Shown one piece after another: positions 14,537-24,669 of a DNA stretch of 28,846 bases (its first letter is position 1; every line of letters starts with the position of its first letter). This stretch comes from Nitrospirae bacterium RIFCSPHIGHO2_01_FULL_66_17 (GTDB lineage Bacteria > Nitrospirota > Nitrospiria > 2-01-FULL-66-17), in the NCBI GenBank assembly GCA_001803875.1, contig MHEO01000035.1, positions 1 through 28,846 of the forward strand, given 5' to 3'. The notes under the pieces were generated by a model, which saw only the letters and a list, made by a program, of their open reading frames with translations, did no database searches and was not told the origin of the DNA. The translations under genes and the position numbers were made by a program.

Positions 14537-15331
14537 CTACGACCGCGCGCGGGACAGCCGGGCCGGGCCGGGAGCGGTCCCCCCGACCGCCAGCGCCGCG
14601 GTCAACCGTTGCCGGAGGACGGCGGCATCCACGGCGCGCTGCATCTCGCCGGCGACGATCAGCGAGACCGTCCCCGTCTCTTCCGAGATCACGATCGCCA
14701 CGGCGTCGGTCTCCTCGGTGATCCCGAGGGCCGCCCGGTGCCGGGTGCCGTACGTCTCGACGCCGTGGGCTCCCGTGGACAGCGGCAGAAAGCAGCCCGC
14801 GGCCGCGATCCGCCCCGCGCGGAGAATCACCGCGCCGTCGTGCAGCGGGGAATACGGCAGGAAGAGACTCGTGAGGAGTTCCTTGGACACGCGGGCGTCG
14901 ATCACACACCCGACCTCGACCAGGTCCATGAGGTCGTGCTCGCGCTCGACGACCACGATCGCGCCGATCCGGCGGGCGGCCAACGCGACCGACGCCTTCA
15001 CGATCTCCTCCACCAGCCGGGTTTCCTCCGGCTCGTTGCGCCGCCGGAAGGGGTTTCGCCCGATCCGCGCCAGGACCCGTCGCAACTCGGGCTGAAACAG
15101 GATCACGATCGCCAGAAGCGCCTCGGGCCAGTACCGTCCCGGGTCCCATCCGCGGGGATACAGGTCGAGCCACTCGCCCGTGAGGACCACCCCCGCCACC
15201 ACGCCGATGCCGGTCATCACCCGGATGGCGCGGGTCCCCTTCGCCGCCCACACGAGTCCGGCGAGGGCCCCGCCCGCCAGCGCGATACCGACCAACTCCC
15301 ACCACGGGATGAGATGCCAAAAGTTCCCCAC
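14537..15331 (-). CDS. cdaA: Diadenylate cyclase CdaA
   Basis: A 264-residue membrane diadenylate cyclase making c-di-AMP from two ATP. Three N-terminal hydrophobic helices (about 12-30, 36-52, 68-80) precede the DAC domain, with the catalytic motifs D165-G-A (SPLHDGAVI) and R197-H-R (GTRHRAALG) intact, plus SEETGTVSLIVAGEM. The start is GTG 15331, preceded by GAGGGGG at good spacing and lying 4 bp after the folP stop, so it is co-translated with folP. The folP-cdaA order is widespread, but the usual downstream cdaR/ybbR and glmM are absent here; ribD follows instead after 89 bp. c-di-AMP normally governs potassium, osmotic and wall homeostasis. Confidence 0.95.
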   Translation of the reverse strand: MGNFWHLIPWWELVGIALAGGALAGLVWAAKGTRAIRVMTGIGVVAGVVLTGEWLDLYPRGWDPGRYWPEALLAIVILFQPELRRVLARIGRNPFRRRNEPEETRLVEEIVKASVALAARRIGAIVVVEREHDLMDLVEVGCVIDARVSKELLTSLFLPYSPLHDGAVILRAGRIAAAGCFLPLSTGAHGVETYGTRHRAALGITEETDAVAIVISEETGTVSLIVAGEMQRAVDAAVLRQRLTAALAVGGTAPGPARLSRARS

Positions 15332-15335
15332 GAGA

Positions 15336-16187
15336 CTACCCCCTCGCCGCGCCGGCCACGCGTTCAGGCTGCTTGATCGCGTCCACCGTGGCGACCACCT
15401 GCCTCATCTCCTCGACGTCGTGCACGCGCACGATATCGACCCCCATCCAGGCGGCCACGGCCACCGCGGCGGCCGTGGGCATCAATCGTCGGGCGACCGG
15501 CAGCGGCGGGCGCAGGTCGGTATGCGCCAGAAACGATTTGCGCGACGGACCAATCAGGACGGGGTGCCCCAGCGCGCGGAGGCGGTCGAGCCCGCGCAGG
15601 ATCTCGTAACTGTAGCGGGGGTCGGCGCCGACGAACCATCCGAGGCCGGGATCGACGACGATCCGATCCGGCGCGATGCCCGCGGCGCGCGCGACCTCGA
15701 TCCGTTCGCGGAGGAACGCCAGAATGGTCTCGATCACGTCGTCGTACGCCACGTCGCGCGTCGTCGTGCGGGGCGTCTCGTCCTTCGCGTACATGAGGAC
15801 GACGCGCGCCCCGGCGCGCGCGATCACGCCCGCCATCTCGGGGTCCCACCGCAGGGCGCTGACGTCGTTGATCATCGCGGCGCCCGCCGCCAGGGCCTCC
15901 CGCGCGACGGCGGCCTTCGTGGTGTCGACGGACAGGGGCAGGGACAGCTCACGGGCCAGCGCCGCGATAATCGGCACGACGCGGCGACGCTCCTCGTCGG
16001 CGGAGACGTCCGAGGATCCCGGGCCGGTCGATTCGCCGCCGACGTCCAGCCAGTCGGCGCCGGACTCCGCCATCCGGCGCGCCCGGTCGAGCGCCGCCTC
16101 CACGGTGGGGGTCCGCCCCCCGTCCCAGAACGAATCGGGCGTGACGTTGAGAATGCCCATGATCTGGGTCCGCTCTCCCACGCGCAT
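15336..16187 (-). CDS. folP: Dihydropteroate synthase FolP
   Basis: A 283-residue TIM-barrel dihydropteroate synthase, joining the pterin pyrophosphate and p-aminobenzoate in folate synthesis; it is the sulfonamide target. Motifs are MGILNVTPDSFWDGG (normally SDGG), DWLDVGGESTGPGS (usually ESTRPG), PLSVDTTKAAVA, MINDVSAL, VVDPGLGWFVG and VLIGPSRKSFLA. I chose ATG 16187 because GAGG lies six bases upstream and it leaves nine residues before MGILN. GTG 16208 would add seven residues. It lies between ftsH (85 bp, containing a strong hairpin) and cdaA (4 bp). Confidence 0.94.
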   Translation of the reverse strand: MRVGERTQIMGILNVTPDSFWDGGRTPTVEAALDRARRMAESGADWLDVGGESTGPGSSDVSADEERRRVVPIIAALARELSLPLSVDTTKAAVAREALAAGAAMINDVSALRWDPEMAGVIARAGARVVLMYAKDETPRTTTRDVAYDDVIETILAFLRERIEVARAAGIAPDRIVVDPGLGWFVGADPRYSYEILRGLDRLRALGHPVLIGPSRKSFLAHTDLRPPLPVARRLMPTAAAVAVAAWMGVDIVRVHDVEEMRQVVATVDAIKQPERVAGAARG

Positions 16188-16226
16188 ACGGGCCTCGCGG
16201 TCAATCACGGAAACTGGGCGACGACG

Positions 16227-16248
16227 CGGCCGGGGCGATCCCCGGCCG
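16227..16248 (-). terminator. GC-rich stem-loop between ftsH and folP
   Basis: Perfect 9-bp arms CGGCCGGGG and CCCCGGCCG around a four-base loop, about 25 bases after the ftsH stop. It has no following T-run, so it is more likely an mRNA-stabilising or attenuating hairpin than a full intrinsic terminator. Confidence 0.4.
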
Positions 16249-16272
16249 GGGTGACGATCGGCGGGGCGTCGA

Positions 16273-18072
16273 TCAGGCCGAGGCGCCGGCCCCGATGATC
16301 TTCTCGATTTCCGGAGCGTCCAGCACCTCACGCTCCAGCAGGGCCTCAGCCAGGGCCTTCAGGACCTTCAGGTTGGCGCTGAGGAGGCTCTTCGCGCGCT
16401 CGTAATTCTCGACCACCAGGCGCTTGACCTCGTGATCGATCTCGACCGCAGTGTGCTCGCTGTAATCCCGGTGCTGGGAAATCTCGCGGCCAAGGAAAAT
16501 CTCCTGCTCTTTCTTGCCGAACGAGAGCGGGCCCATCTTCTCGCTCATCCCCCACTCGCACACCATCTTGCGGGCCAGTTCGGTCGCGCGTTCGATGTCG
16601 TTGCCCGCGCCGGTCGTCATGTGTTTGAGGACGATCTCCTCCGCCGCGCGCCCGCCCATCAGGATCGCGATGTTGTTGTACAGGTATTCCTTGGGATAGG
16701 TATACCGATCGTCGGTCGGCAACTGCATCGTCAAGCCGAGCGCCCGCCCGCGAGGAATGATCGTCACCTTGTGCACGGGATCCGTGCCGGGCAGCAGACG
16801 CGCGACGAGCGCGTGACCGGCCTCGTGGTAGGCGGTGTTCTTCTTCTCCTCATCGCTGAGGATCATGCTCCGGCGCTCGACCCCCATGAGCACCTTGTCC
16901 TTGGCGAACTCGAAGTCGTCCATCTCGACCACCTTCTTGTCCTTCCGGGCGGCGAGCAAGGCGGCCTCGTTGACGAGGTTCTCCAGATCCGCCCCCGAGA
17001 ACCCCGGCGTCCCACGGGCCACCACGTCGAGCGCCACGTCACTGGACAAGGGGATCTTCTTGGTGTGGACCCGCAGAATCTCGCTCCGCCCCTTGAGGTC
17101 GGGCCGGGAGACCACCACCTGGCGGTCGAACCGTCCAGGCCGCAGGAGGGCGGGGTCGAGCACGTCGGGGCGATTGGTCGCGGCCACGAGAATCACGCCC
17201 TCGTTGGTGTCGAAGCCGTCCATCTCCACCAGGAGTTGATTGAGCGTCTGCTCGCGCTCGTCGTGGCCGCCGCCCAGTCCGGCGCCGCGCAGCCGTCCGA
17301 CCGCATCGATCTCATCGATGAAGATGATGCAGGGCGCGTGCTTCTTCCCCTGCTCGAAGAGGTCGCGGACCCGCGACGCGCCGACCCCCACGAACATCTC
17401 CACAAAGTCCGATCCGGAAATGGAGAAGAACGGCACACCGGCCTCTCCCGCGATCGCCTTCGCCAGCAGGGTCTTGCCGGTGCCGGGCGGTCCGACGATC
17501 AGCACACCCTTCGGGATGCGCCCGCCAAGCTTCTGGAACTTCGGCGGGTCTTTGAGGAACTCGATGATCTCCTCCACCTCGTTCTTCGCCTCATCCACGC
17601 CCGCCACGTCGGCGAACGTCACCTTCTTCCGCTCCTCCGACAGCAGGCGCGCGCGGCTCTTGCCGAAGGACAGCGCCTTGTTGCCGCCGACCTGCATCTG
17701 CCGCATGAAGAAAATCCAGAGGCCCAAAAAGAGGATGAACGGCCCCCAACTGACCAGGAAGGTGATGTACCACGGATTCTCATCCGGCGGCTTCGCCACG
17801 ATCCGAATGTTCTTTTCGCGGAGTTGCTTGATCAGGTCGGGGTAGGGCGCCGAGTACGTCCGAAACTTCCCGCCATCCTTCAGGATGCCGGTCAGGTAGT
17901 TTTCCTTGATCGTGACCTCGTTGACCTCCCCCCGATCCATTTTCGTCATGAAATCGCTGAAAATGAGATCCTGCTCCTCGGTGCGGGGGGGCACCGTGAA
18001 GAGATTGAACAGCAGGATCATGAAGAGACCGATCACGATCCAGAGGACAAGATTTTTCATGCGCGGATTCAT
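16273..18072 (-). CDS. ftsH: ATP-dependent zinc metalloprotease FtsH
   Basis: A 599-residue membrane-anchored AAA+ protease for quality control of membrane and regulatory proteins. Helix 1 (about 8-25), a short extracytoplasmic domain, helix 2 (WGPFILFLGLWIFFM, about 110-125) and the cytoplasmic AAA module come in order. The AAA module has Walker A GPPGTGKT (194-201), Walker B IIFIDEIDAVG, pore loop MFVG and second region of homology RPGRFDRQ. The peptidase domain carries zinc motif H416-EAGH420. ATG 18072 has AGGAGGG about nine bases upstream; an ATG at 18060 has none. The C-terminus is slightly short but complete. It follows hpt, as in many bacteria, with its own promoter in the 130-bp gap. 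Confidence 0.97.
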   Translation of the reverse strand: MNPRMKNLVLWIVIGLFMILLFNLFTVPPRTEEQDLIFSDFMTKMDRGEVNEVTIKENYLTGILKDGGKFRTYSAPYPDLIKQLREKNIRIVAKPPDENPWYITFLVSWGPFILFLGLWIFFMRQMQVGGNKALSFGKSRARLLSEERKKVTFADVAGVDEAKNEVEEIIEFLKDPPKFQKLGGRIPKGVLIVGPPGTGKTLLAKAIAGEAGVPFFSISGSDFVEMFVGVGASRVRDLFEQGKKHAPCIIFIDEIDAVGRLRGAGLGGGHDEREQTLNQLLVEMDGFDTNEGVILVAATNRPDVLDPALLRPGRFDRQVVVSRPDLKGRSEILRVHTKKIPLSSDVALDVVARGTPGFSGADLENLVNEAALLAARKDKKVVEMDDFEFAKDKVLMGVERRSMILSDEEKKNTAYHEAGHALVARLLPGTDPVHKVTIIPRGRALGLTMQLPTDDRYTYPKEYLYNNIAILMGGRAAEEIVLKHMTTGAGNDIERATELARKMVCEWGMSEKMGPLSFGKKEQEIFLGREISQHRDYSEHTAVEIDHEVKRLVVENYERAKSLLSANLKVLKALAEALLEREVLDAPEIEKIIGAGASA

Positions 18073-18146
18073 GCCGCCGTACCCTCCTGGTTCACCGGGT
18101 GGACCCGCGCGGCCCTCGCCGGGACGCGGATCCAAAGGTGACGCCT

Positions 18147-18176
18147 ATCTTACCACACCGTTTTCGGGCTTGACAA
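18147..18176 (-). promoter_or_regulatory. Probable promoter of ftsH
   Basis: On the minus strand: TTGTCA (18176-18171), 18-bp spacer, TAAGAT (18152-18147), in the hpt-ftsH gap. It predicts a leader of about 65-70 nt. I see no heat-shock sigma32 consensus. Confidence 0.5.
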
Positions 18177-18202
18177 CACGCGCGCGGGGACGGACCGCCG
18201 GA

Positions 18203-18742
18203 TCATTCCTGCTCGCCGTCCTGATCCAGCACGGCGATGTAGGGGAGGTTGCGGTAGTGGTTCTGATAATCCAGCCCGTAGCCCACGACATACTTGTTGG
18301 GAATGGTGAATCCCACGTACTCGATCGGCACATTGATGGTGCGGCGCTCCGGCTTGTCTAGCAGGGCGCAGACGCGGAGCGAGTTGGGGTGGCGCATCAG
18401 GAGCTTTTTTTTGAGGAAACTCAGCGTCAACCCCGAATCCACGATGTCCTCGACCACGATCACGTCCTGCCCCTTGATGTCGACGGTCAGATCGGAAATG
18501 ACCTTCACGCGGCCGGTGGATTTCGACGAGGACTGGTAACTGGACACGACCAGAAAGTCGAGCTCGACCGGCACGTGCACCGCGCGCACGAGATCCGCGA
18601 AGAACGCGAACGCGCCCTTGAGCACGCCGATCATCACGACGTCCCGGTCCTGATAATCCTCGCTGATGCGCCGGCCGAGGTCCTTAATCCGCCGGCTCAA
18701 CTCCTGCTGACTGATCATCGGCTTTCCGAAGATGCGTGTCAT
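18203..18742 (-). CDS. hpt: Hypoxanthine phosphoribosyltransferase
   Basis: A 179-residue purine salvage enzyme, converting hypoxanthine (and guanine) plus PRPP to IMP (GMP). Visible motifs are VVMIGVLKGAFAFFADLVR, the flexible-loop strand SSYQSSSKSTGRVK, the PRPP-binding VIVVEDIVDSGLTLSFL, and the base-binding NKYVVGYGLDYQNHYRNLPYI. Length is normal for the family. ATG 18742 overlaps the tilS stop as ATGA and has GGAG six bases upstream, so expression is coupled to tilS. The tilS-hpt-ftsH order is common. Confidence 0.95.
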   Translation of the reverse strand: MTRIFGKPMISQQELSRRIKDLGRRISEDYQDRDVVMIGVLKGAFAFFADLVRAVHVPVELDFLVVSSYQSSSKSTGRVKVISDLTVDIKGQDVIVVEDIVDSGLTLSFLKKKLLMRHPNSLRVCALLDKPERRTINVPIEYVGFTIPNKYVVGYGLDYQNHYRNLPYIAVLDQDGEQE

Positions 18743-20253
18743 GTCGTCTCCGAACTGGATTGGCGCGCCGCGGAGCCGACCTCCCGCCCCGCGGGTGCGC
18801 GATGAGGATGAAAAAGCGTGTCGTGCCGAACCCGCACCACCACCGTCCGCCCCGTTCCCAACGCGAGATACCGCCGGTCGCGCCGCACGCCGATGACCCA
18901 TAGCACGTCGCCCCCGGCGACCAGCAGGGGCACGCGGTCGCGTCGCCACCGGGGCACGCGGGTGTCCACGAAAAAGTCCTGCAGGCGCTTGCGCCCCATC
19001 ATGCCCTCGGGATGGAACCGATCGCCCGGCCGACGACTCCGAACACCAAGCATATCAGGCAAGCGATCGATGTCGAACGCGGCTTCGTGCGGGTCTTCCC
19101 CGGGCCCGCGCGGCCGCCCGCCGCGGCCCGCTTCCATCCGGACGGCGACCACGATGCCCCACTCGGGCAGCGCCAACTCCCCCTCGGCGGGGAGCGCCAC
19201 GGGATCGAGGGCCGGGGCCGGGACCGCCGACTCCAGGCCCAGCCGGATTCGGTCGGCGGCGAAATCCGCCGTCAGGCCCCGGCCGACCGTCACCCGTCCT
19301 CCGCGCGCGGACGCTGCGCCCCGAGAGACCGCCTCGACGGTCTCGAAGGCCAGGTCCGTCGCGTCGGGGCGCACGCGGGCCAGCGCGAACCGGATGACGC
19401 GGCGGCGCAGCGCGGGGTGGAGGGCGGCCACGCCCTCGCGCGCCAGTTCGATCCACCCGTCGCCCGCCTCGCGGATCAGAGAGATCAGCCGCTCCCCGGC
19501 GCACGCGTCGAGCCACGCCGCGTCGTCCGCCAGGAGGGCGGCGCCGCGCGCCAGGGCCTCGACCGCGCGCGGGTTGATCGCGCGGAGCGCGGGCAGGATC
19601 TCGTGCCGGACCGCCGTGCGAAGGAACCGGGGATCATGGTTCGAGGGATCCCGAAGCGGTGTGACGCCGATCTCGGCGAGGGAAGCCTCGATCTCCGGCC
19701 GCGACACGCCCAGCAGCGGGCGGATGAAGTGTCCCCGCGCGCCGGGGATGCCGGCCAGCCCGGCGGCGCCCGCCCCGCGCACCCAGCGCATGACGACCGT
19801 TTCGGCCTGGTCGTCCGCCGTGTGCGCGGTGGCCACCCACCGCGCGCCGGTCTCGTCGGCGACCCGCTCGAAGAACGCGTACCGCGCGGCCCGCGCCGCC
19901 GCTTGCAGTCCCCGCCCGCGCGTCGACAGGCTCCCGGCCGGGGCGGCCCCGAGCGTGAACGGGATCGCCCACGCCTCGGCCGTGTCCCGCACGAACCGGG
20001 CGTCGCGAACCGATGCCTCACCCCGCAAGCCGTGGTCGAAGTGGGCCGCGTGCACGCGGAAGCCGTCGCGCGCTCCGATCCGCGCCAGGAGGTGGAGCAG
20101 CGCCAGCGAGTCCGGCCCGCCCGACACCCCGACCACCACGACCTCGCCGGCCCGGACCGGACCAAGTTGGTCGAGCGACGCCCGCACGCGCGCGCACAGC
20201 GACGATCCGATCCCCGACCCCACGGGCCGCCGGGCGGCCGCGCGCGTGCTCAT
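18739..20253 (-). CDS. tilS: tRNA(Ile)-lysidine synthetase TilS
   Basis: A 504-residue enzyme that attaches lysine to C34 of tRNA-Ile2 (CAU anticodon) so that it reads AUA. The N-type ATP-pyrophosphatase motif SGGPDS is at 44-49 (VVVVGVSGGPDSLALLHLL). Family segments AAHFDHGLRGEASVRDA, TAHTADDQAETVVMRWVRGAG, IRPLLGVSR and DPSNHDPRFLRTAVRHEILP follow. The C-terminal domain has RSRRPGDRFHPEGMMGRKRLQDFFVDTRVPR, the tRNA-recognition region. ATG 20253 overlaps the ribF stop as ATGA and the stop overlaps hpt the same way. The extension seen upstream of 20253 is out-of-gene sequence within ribF. Confidence 0.95.
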   Translation of the reverse strand: MSTRAAARRPVGSGIGSSLCARVRASLDQLGPVRAGEVVVVGVSGGPDSLALLHLLARIGARDGFRVHAAHFDHGLRGEASVRDARFVRDTAEAWAIPFTLGAAPAGSLSTRGRGLQAAARAARYAFFERVADETGARWVATAHTADDQAETVVMRWVRGAGAAGLAGIPGARGHFIRPLLGVSRPEIEASLAEIGVTPLRDPSNHDPRFLRTAVRHEILPALRAINPRAVEALARGAALLADDAAWLDACAGERLISLIREAGDGWIELAREGVAALHPALRRRVIRFALARVRPDATDLAFETVEAVSRGAASARGGRVTVGRGLTADFAADRIRLGLESAVPAPALDPVALPAEGELALPEWGIVVAVRMEAGRGGRPRGPGEDPHEAAFDIDRLPDMLGVRSRRPGDRFHPEGMMGRKRLQDFFVDTRVPRWRRDRVPLLVAGGDVLWVIGVRRDRRYLALGTGRTVVVRVRHDTLFHPHRAPAGREVGSAARQSSSETT

Positions 20254-21206
20254 CGTCGGACCCCCGACCGGCCCGTGCGCCCCGCCAGTGCCGCGCGCGC
20301 CGACGCCACGTCGCGCGCGATCTGCGCGACCAGGGCCTCGGGGTTGGGAAATCGCTCCTCGCCGCGGACCCACGAGATGAAGGCGATGCGGAGCCGATGG
20401 TCGTAGCGGGGCGCATCGGCCCCGAGCAGATGGGCTTCCAACTGGACCTGGTGCGCGCCGAACGTCGGCTGGGAGCCGAGGTACACCACGGCGTCCATCC
20501 CCCGCTCGCCCGACGTCAGGTCGTCGACCACCGCCGCGTAAATGCCGATCTTCGGAAGCATCTGCTCGCCCGGCCGGATGTTGGCGGTGGGGTACCCCAG
20601 CGCCCGCCCCCGGCCCTCCCCGTGCGCCACCGCGCCGTCCGTCGCGTACGGGCGGCCCAGCAGCCCGGCCGCCTCCGCGACCGCTCCCTCCCGCAGCAGC
20701 CGCCGGATCGTGGACGAACTCACCATCGTCTCACCGACCAGGACCGGCGGCTGGATCACCACACGCATCCCGAACGACTCGCCAAAGCGCTGCAACTCCT
20801 CGACGCCGCCTTCCCGCCCCTTCCCGAACGCAAAGTTGCGACCGACGTACACCTCGCGCGCGCCGAGCCGGCCGATCAGGTCCTCGCGCACGAATTGCTC
20901 GGCGCTGCGGCGCGAGAACTCGATCGTGAACGGGAGCGCGCACACGAGGTCCACCCCCAGCCCGGCCATCAACTCCACCTTCTGGTCGAGGGTCGACAGC
21001 AGCGGGAACGGCGTCTCCGGCCGCAGGACCGTCACCGGGTGCGGGTCGAACGTGAGCACGACGCTGGTGCCGCCGACCTCCCGGGCGCGGCCGACCGCTC
21101 GGGCGATGATCGCCTGATGCCCCAGGTGGAGCCCGTCGAAGTTGCCGATCGCCACGATCGGCGAAGCCATCGGCCGCTCCGGCAGGCGCCGAATCAGGGT
21201 CGTCAT
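20250..21206 (-). CDS. ribF: Bifunctional riboflavin kinase/FAD synthetase RibF
   Basis: A 318-residue enzyme making FMN from riboflavin and then FAD. The N-terminal FMN adenylyltransferase has the nucleotidyltransferase motif GNFDGLHLGHQ (21-31) and VGETMVSSSTIRRLLREG. The C-terminal riboflavin kinase starts near 185 with VAHGEGRGRALGYPTANI, the PTAN motif holding Mg-ATP. ATG 21206 overlaps the hemB stop as ATGA and leaves a normal N-terminus; ATG 21221 would add five residues inside hemB. Being wedged between hemB and tilS is unusual, since ribF more often sits by truB-rpsO or ileS. Confidence 0.94.
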   Translation of the reverse strand: MTTLIRRLPERPMASPIVAIGNFDGLHLGHQAIIARAVGRAREVGGTSVVLTFDPHPVTVLRPETPFPLLSTLDQKVELMAGLGVDLVCALPFTIEFSRRSAEQFVREDLIGRLGAREVYVGRNFAFGKGREGGVEELQRFGESFGMRVVIQPPVLVGETMVSSSTIRRLLREGAVAEAAGLLGRPYATDGAVAHGEGRGRALGYPTANIRPGEQMLPKIGIYAAVVDDLTSGERGMDAVVYLGSQPTFGAHQVQLEAHLLGADAPRYDHRLRIAFISWVRGEERFPNPEALVAQIARDVASARAALAGRTGRSGVRR

Positions 21207-22180
21207 CGGCGGCGAAGCCACCCGGCCGCCTCTTTGGCGTAGTAGGTGATGATCAAATCGGCGCCGGCCCGCTTGATCGCGGTCAGCGATTCCATCGCCA
21301 CGCGCGGCTCATCCAGCCAGCCGGCGCGCGCGGCGGCCTTGAGCATCGCGTATTCTCCGCTGACCTGGTAGGCGGCGAGCGGCCGGCGGAACGCGTCCTT
21401 CACCCGCCGGATGATATCAAGATACGGCATCGCCGGCTTGACCATCACGATGTCGGCTCCCTCCTCCAGGTCCAACGCCACCTCGCGGATGGCCTCGTCG
21501 GCGTTGGCCGGATCCATCTGATACCCGCGCCGGTCGCCGAATTGGGGCGTCGATTGCGCCGCGTCGCGGAAGGGCCCGTAAAATCCCGAGGCGTACTTGG
21601 CCGCGTAGGCCATGATCGGCGTGTCGGGGAAGCCGGCGTCGTCGAGCGCCCGCCGGATCGCCCCCACCCGGCCGTCCATCATGTCGGACGGCGCCACCAT
21701 GTCGGCGCCCGCGCGCGCGTGGGCGAGCGCCTCGGCAACCAGACGCTCCACCGTCGGGTCGTTCTGCACGACCCCGTCCTTCACGAGCCCGCAGTGCCCG
21801 TGATCGGTGTACTCGCAGAGACACACGTCGGTGATGACGGCGAGGTCAGGCACCTGGTCCTTCAGCGCCCGCACCGCGCGGGGGATGATCCCGTCGTCGT
21901 CCGACGCCTCCGACCCCGCGGCGTCCTTGACGCGTGGAATCCCGAACAGGATCACGGCCGGGATGCCCAGCGCCGCCACCTCGGCGGCCTCTTTGACGAG
22001 CCGGTCGACCGAGTACTGGAACACGCCCGGCATCGACGCCACCTCGCGGGCGACGCCCGTTCCGTGGACCGCGAACAGGGGATAGATCAGGTCGTCGACG
22101 CCGACGACGGTCTCCCGGACCATCCGTCGGAACACCTCGCGCTGCCGAAGGCGACGCGGACGATCGATGGGGAACCCCAT
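21203..22180 (-). CDS. hemB: Delta-aminolevulinic acid dehydratase (porphobilinogen synthase)
   Basis: A 325-residue TIM-barrel enzyme that condenses two 5-aminolevulinates to porphobilinogen. The cysteine-rich zinc site DVCLCEYTDHGHCG shows the zinc-type active site. Both Schiff-base lysines are present in AYAAKYASGFYGPFRDA and VMVKPAMPYLD. Other family motifs are MVAPSDMMDGRVGAIR and VSGEYAMLKAA. ATG 22180 has AAGGAGAG upstream, which overlaps the stop of the cobA-hemD gene, so the two are on one transcript. It is the last of the four heme genes in this cluster. Confidence 0.97.
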   Translation of the reverse strand: MGFPIDRPRRLRQREVFRRMVRETVVGVDDLIYPLFAVHGTGVAREVASMPGVFQYSVDRLVKEAAEVAALGIPAVILFGIPRVKDAAGSEASDDDGIIPRAVRALKDQVPDLAVITDVCLCEYTDHGHCGLVKDGVVQNDPTVERLVAEALAHARAGADMVAPSDMMDGRVGAIRRALDDAGFPDTPIMAYAAKYASGFYGPFRDAAQSTPQFGDRRGYQMDPANADEAIREVALDLEEGADIVMVKPAMPYLDIIRRVKDAFRRPLAAYQVSGEYAMLKAAARAGWLDEPRVAMESLTAIKRAGADLIITYYAKEAAGWLRRR

Positions 22181-22190
22181 GTCTCTCTCC

Positions 22191-23727
<1,537 letters not shown>

Positions 23728-23744
<17 letters not shown>

Positions 23745-24669
23745 AGACCGCCCGGAGGATCGCCTCGCCACCCCGCGCCAGGAGGCGCTCGGCGAGTTCG
23801 CGTCCCTTCGCCCGGCCCTCGCCGCGCGATCCCATCACTTCGTCCCGCAGGATCGGGTCGCCCAGGAGCCCGGCGATGAGCCCCGTGAGCGTCAACCGCT
23901 CGCCCGCCAGCGTGGCGTGCGCCGCGATCGGCACCTGGCACCCACCCTCCAGGCGTTCGAGGAACGCCCGCTCCGCGTCGACGCAGGCCCGCGTGTCGGA
24001 ATCATCCAGCACCCGCACCGCGCGATTGACCGTCTCGTCGTCGCGGCGGCACTCGATCCCCAACGCGCCCTGTCCGATCGCCGGGAGACAGATCGTCGGC
24101 GGGAGGATTTCGGCGATCTCGGCCTCCCACCCCAGGCGGCGCAGGCCCGCCGCGGCCAACACGATCCCGTCCATCGCGCCCTCGCGGACCTTCCGCAACC
24201 GCGTGTCCAGGTTGCCGCGCAACGCCACGATCTTCAGGTCCGATCGATACGCCAGCAACTGCGACTGCCGGCGCAGGCTGCTGGTGCCGATCGTCGCGCC
24301 CGCGGGCAGCTTCGCCAGCGGCAGGCGGTCGCGGCTGATGAGCGCGTCGTACGGCTCCTCGCGCCGCGTCACCGCGGCCAGATGGAGGGCCGCGGGCAGG
24401 GCGGTCGGTACATCCTTCATGCTATGGACCGCCAGATCGACGGCGCCCGCGAGCAGGGCTTCCTCGATCTCCTTGACGAAGAGACCCTTGCCCCCCACCT
24501 TGGCCAGGGGGACGTCGAGGATCTTGTCGCCGGTCGTTTTGATGATCGTCAGCGCGACGCGAAGTCCCGGCTGTGCCGCTTCCAACCGGCCCTTGACCCA
24601 GTCCGCCTGCCACCGCGCGAGGAGGCTGCCGCGCGTCCCGATGGTGAGGCGAGAGGGAGCGGCCGCCAT
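23728..24669 (-). CDS. hemC: Porphobilinogen deaminase (hydroxymethylbilane synthase)
   Basis: A 313-residue enzyme that polymerises four porphobilinogens to hydroxymethylbilane. Motifs are TIGTRGSLLARWQADWV near the start, KTTGDKI, GGKGLFVKEIEEALL, DLAVHSMKDVPT (catalytic aspartate), GTSSLRRQSQLL, LRGNLDTRLRKV and EGGCQVPIAAHA, whose cysteine holds the dipyrromethane cofactor. ATG 24669 overlaps the hemA stop as TGATG, a coupling arrangement. Frame upstream of this ATG lies inside hemA and is not used. Confidence 0.97.

Noticed and set aside
16432..18141. Long plus-strand open frame opposite ftsH
   Set aside because: FtsH is unmistakable on the minus strand; the opposite frame has no recognisable domain.
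18170..18175. Plus-strand TTGACA in the hpt-ftsH gap
   Set aside because: No fitting -10 and no plus-strand gene downstream; it overlaps the minus-strand ftsH promoter.
18818..20406. Two long plus-strand frames opposite tilS
   Set aside because: Low-complexity Arg/Ser/Pro products with no domain or ribosome site; shadows of tilS.
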